Shown piece after piece: positions 63,765 to 64,000 of a stretch of DNA of 64,000 nucleotides. Below the pieces are notes generated by a model. It was not told the origin of the DNA. It saw only the letters and a program-made list of their open reading frames with translations, and did no database searches. Every line of letters begins with the position of its first letter. Position 1 is the stretch's first letter. Source of the stretch: Stutzerimonas stutzeri (lineage in GTDB: Bacteria > Pseudomonadota > Gammaproteobacteria > Pseudomonadales > Pseudomonadaceae); NCBI RefSeq assembly GCF_002890895.1, contig NZ_POUL01000005.1, positions 248,001-312,000 on the forward strand, written 5' to 3'. Both the position numbers and the translations under genes were made by a program.

Positions 63765-63848
63765 CGAGCCCGCCGCGCCGATAATTCCCGGACGTCGCCC
63801 GTGCAGCGGCGTATTTCACGCTTCATTTGATCTGTACAGGATGGTCGC

Positions 63849-64000
63849 ATGAGCCCAGTTCCGCACGACAAACCCTTCACGCTTGCGGGCCGCACCTATC
63901 AGTCGCGCCTGCTGGTAGGCACCGGTAAATACAAAGATCTCGACGAGACCCGAGCCGCCATCGAAGCTTCCGGTGCGCAGATCGTCACCGTTGCGGTGCG
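63849..64000 (+). CDS. thiG: Thiazole synthase ThiG (N-terminal part, gene runs off the window)
   Basis: ThiG forms the thiazole phosphate of thiamine with the ThiS thiocarboxylate. Only 50 codons are visible: [21 protein letters not shown] and [17 protein letters not shown] match the first strands of the barrel. AGGA lies 8 bases before the ATG. Operon with thiS. Confidence 0.95.
   Translation, partial: MSPVPHDKPFTLAGRTYQSRLLVGTGKYKDLDETRAAIEASGAQIVTVAV

Overview
The window looks like core chromosome of a high-GC gammaproteobacterium of the Pseudomonas stutzeri (Stutzerimonas) type. The signs are the gene content, the long PstC and PstA permeases, the laoCBA/laoR locus, and the order mutM, small secreted protein, fdx, coaD, lao, yheT-like, rsmD, M16 pair, ftsYEX, rpoH, mtgA, thiS, thiG, which I recall from pseudomonads such as P. 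aeruginosa. I see no prophage, insertion sequence, CRISPR array, rRNA or tRNA.

Layout. 1-1.3 kb: start of a Na/Pi cotransporter and a secreted tandem-Cache protein, both on minus. 1.5-10.3 kb: recC-recB-recD. 10.4-14.5 kb: small membrane protein, family 3 solute-binding protein, AEC transporter, GGDEF diguanylate cyclase, YciA-like thioesterase. 14.6-21.7 kb: phosphate operon pstS-pstC-pstA-pstB-phoU with two four-repeat Pho boxes. 21.7-24.1 kb: divergent LysR regulator and DMT exporter, bracketed by two inverted pairs of a REP-like palindrome, one pair holding a 9-copy 7-bp tandem repeat. 24.1-27.1 kb: DUF2868 membrane protein and DUF3482 GTPase pair. 27.1-31.5 kb: tctCBA tripartite transporter divergent from a CaiB-type CoA transferase.

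31.5-44.5 kb is housekeeping and accessory metabolism: glycerophosphodiesterase, folA, YitT, metallophosphoesterase, lhgO-like oxidase, NCS2 permease, ilvD, a secreted polyester-hydrolase-like enzyme, rlmI-like methylase, PfpI, HDOD protein and mutM. 44.6-64 kb: small secreted protein, fdx, coaD, a long-chain alcohol/aldehyde oxidation operon resembling laoCBA with divergent laoR and a palindromic operator candidate, YheT-like hydrolase, rsmD coupled to an active/inactive M16 peptidase pair, ftsY-ftsE-ftsX, rpoH, a CHASE-PAS hybrid histidine kinase, mtgA, DUF423, thiS and the start of thiG.

Working together: RecBCD handles double-strand ends; PstSCAB-PhoU imports phosphate and signals its level; TctCBA plus the CoA transferase probably import and activate a carboxylate; LaoA and LaoC oxidise alcohols to acids. 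The most distinctive signals are the Tat-lipoprotein features of LaoB beside an unsignalled flavoenzyme, the enlarged PstC/PstA domains, the 86-bp palindrome between pstB and phoU, the REP pairs around the LysR/DMT divergon, the polyester-hydrolase-like enzyme, and a terminator-like hairpin in front of yciA. Identifications rest on reading the sequence and remembered family features; no database search was possible.
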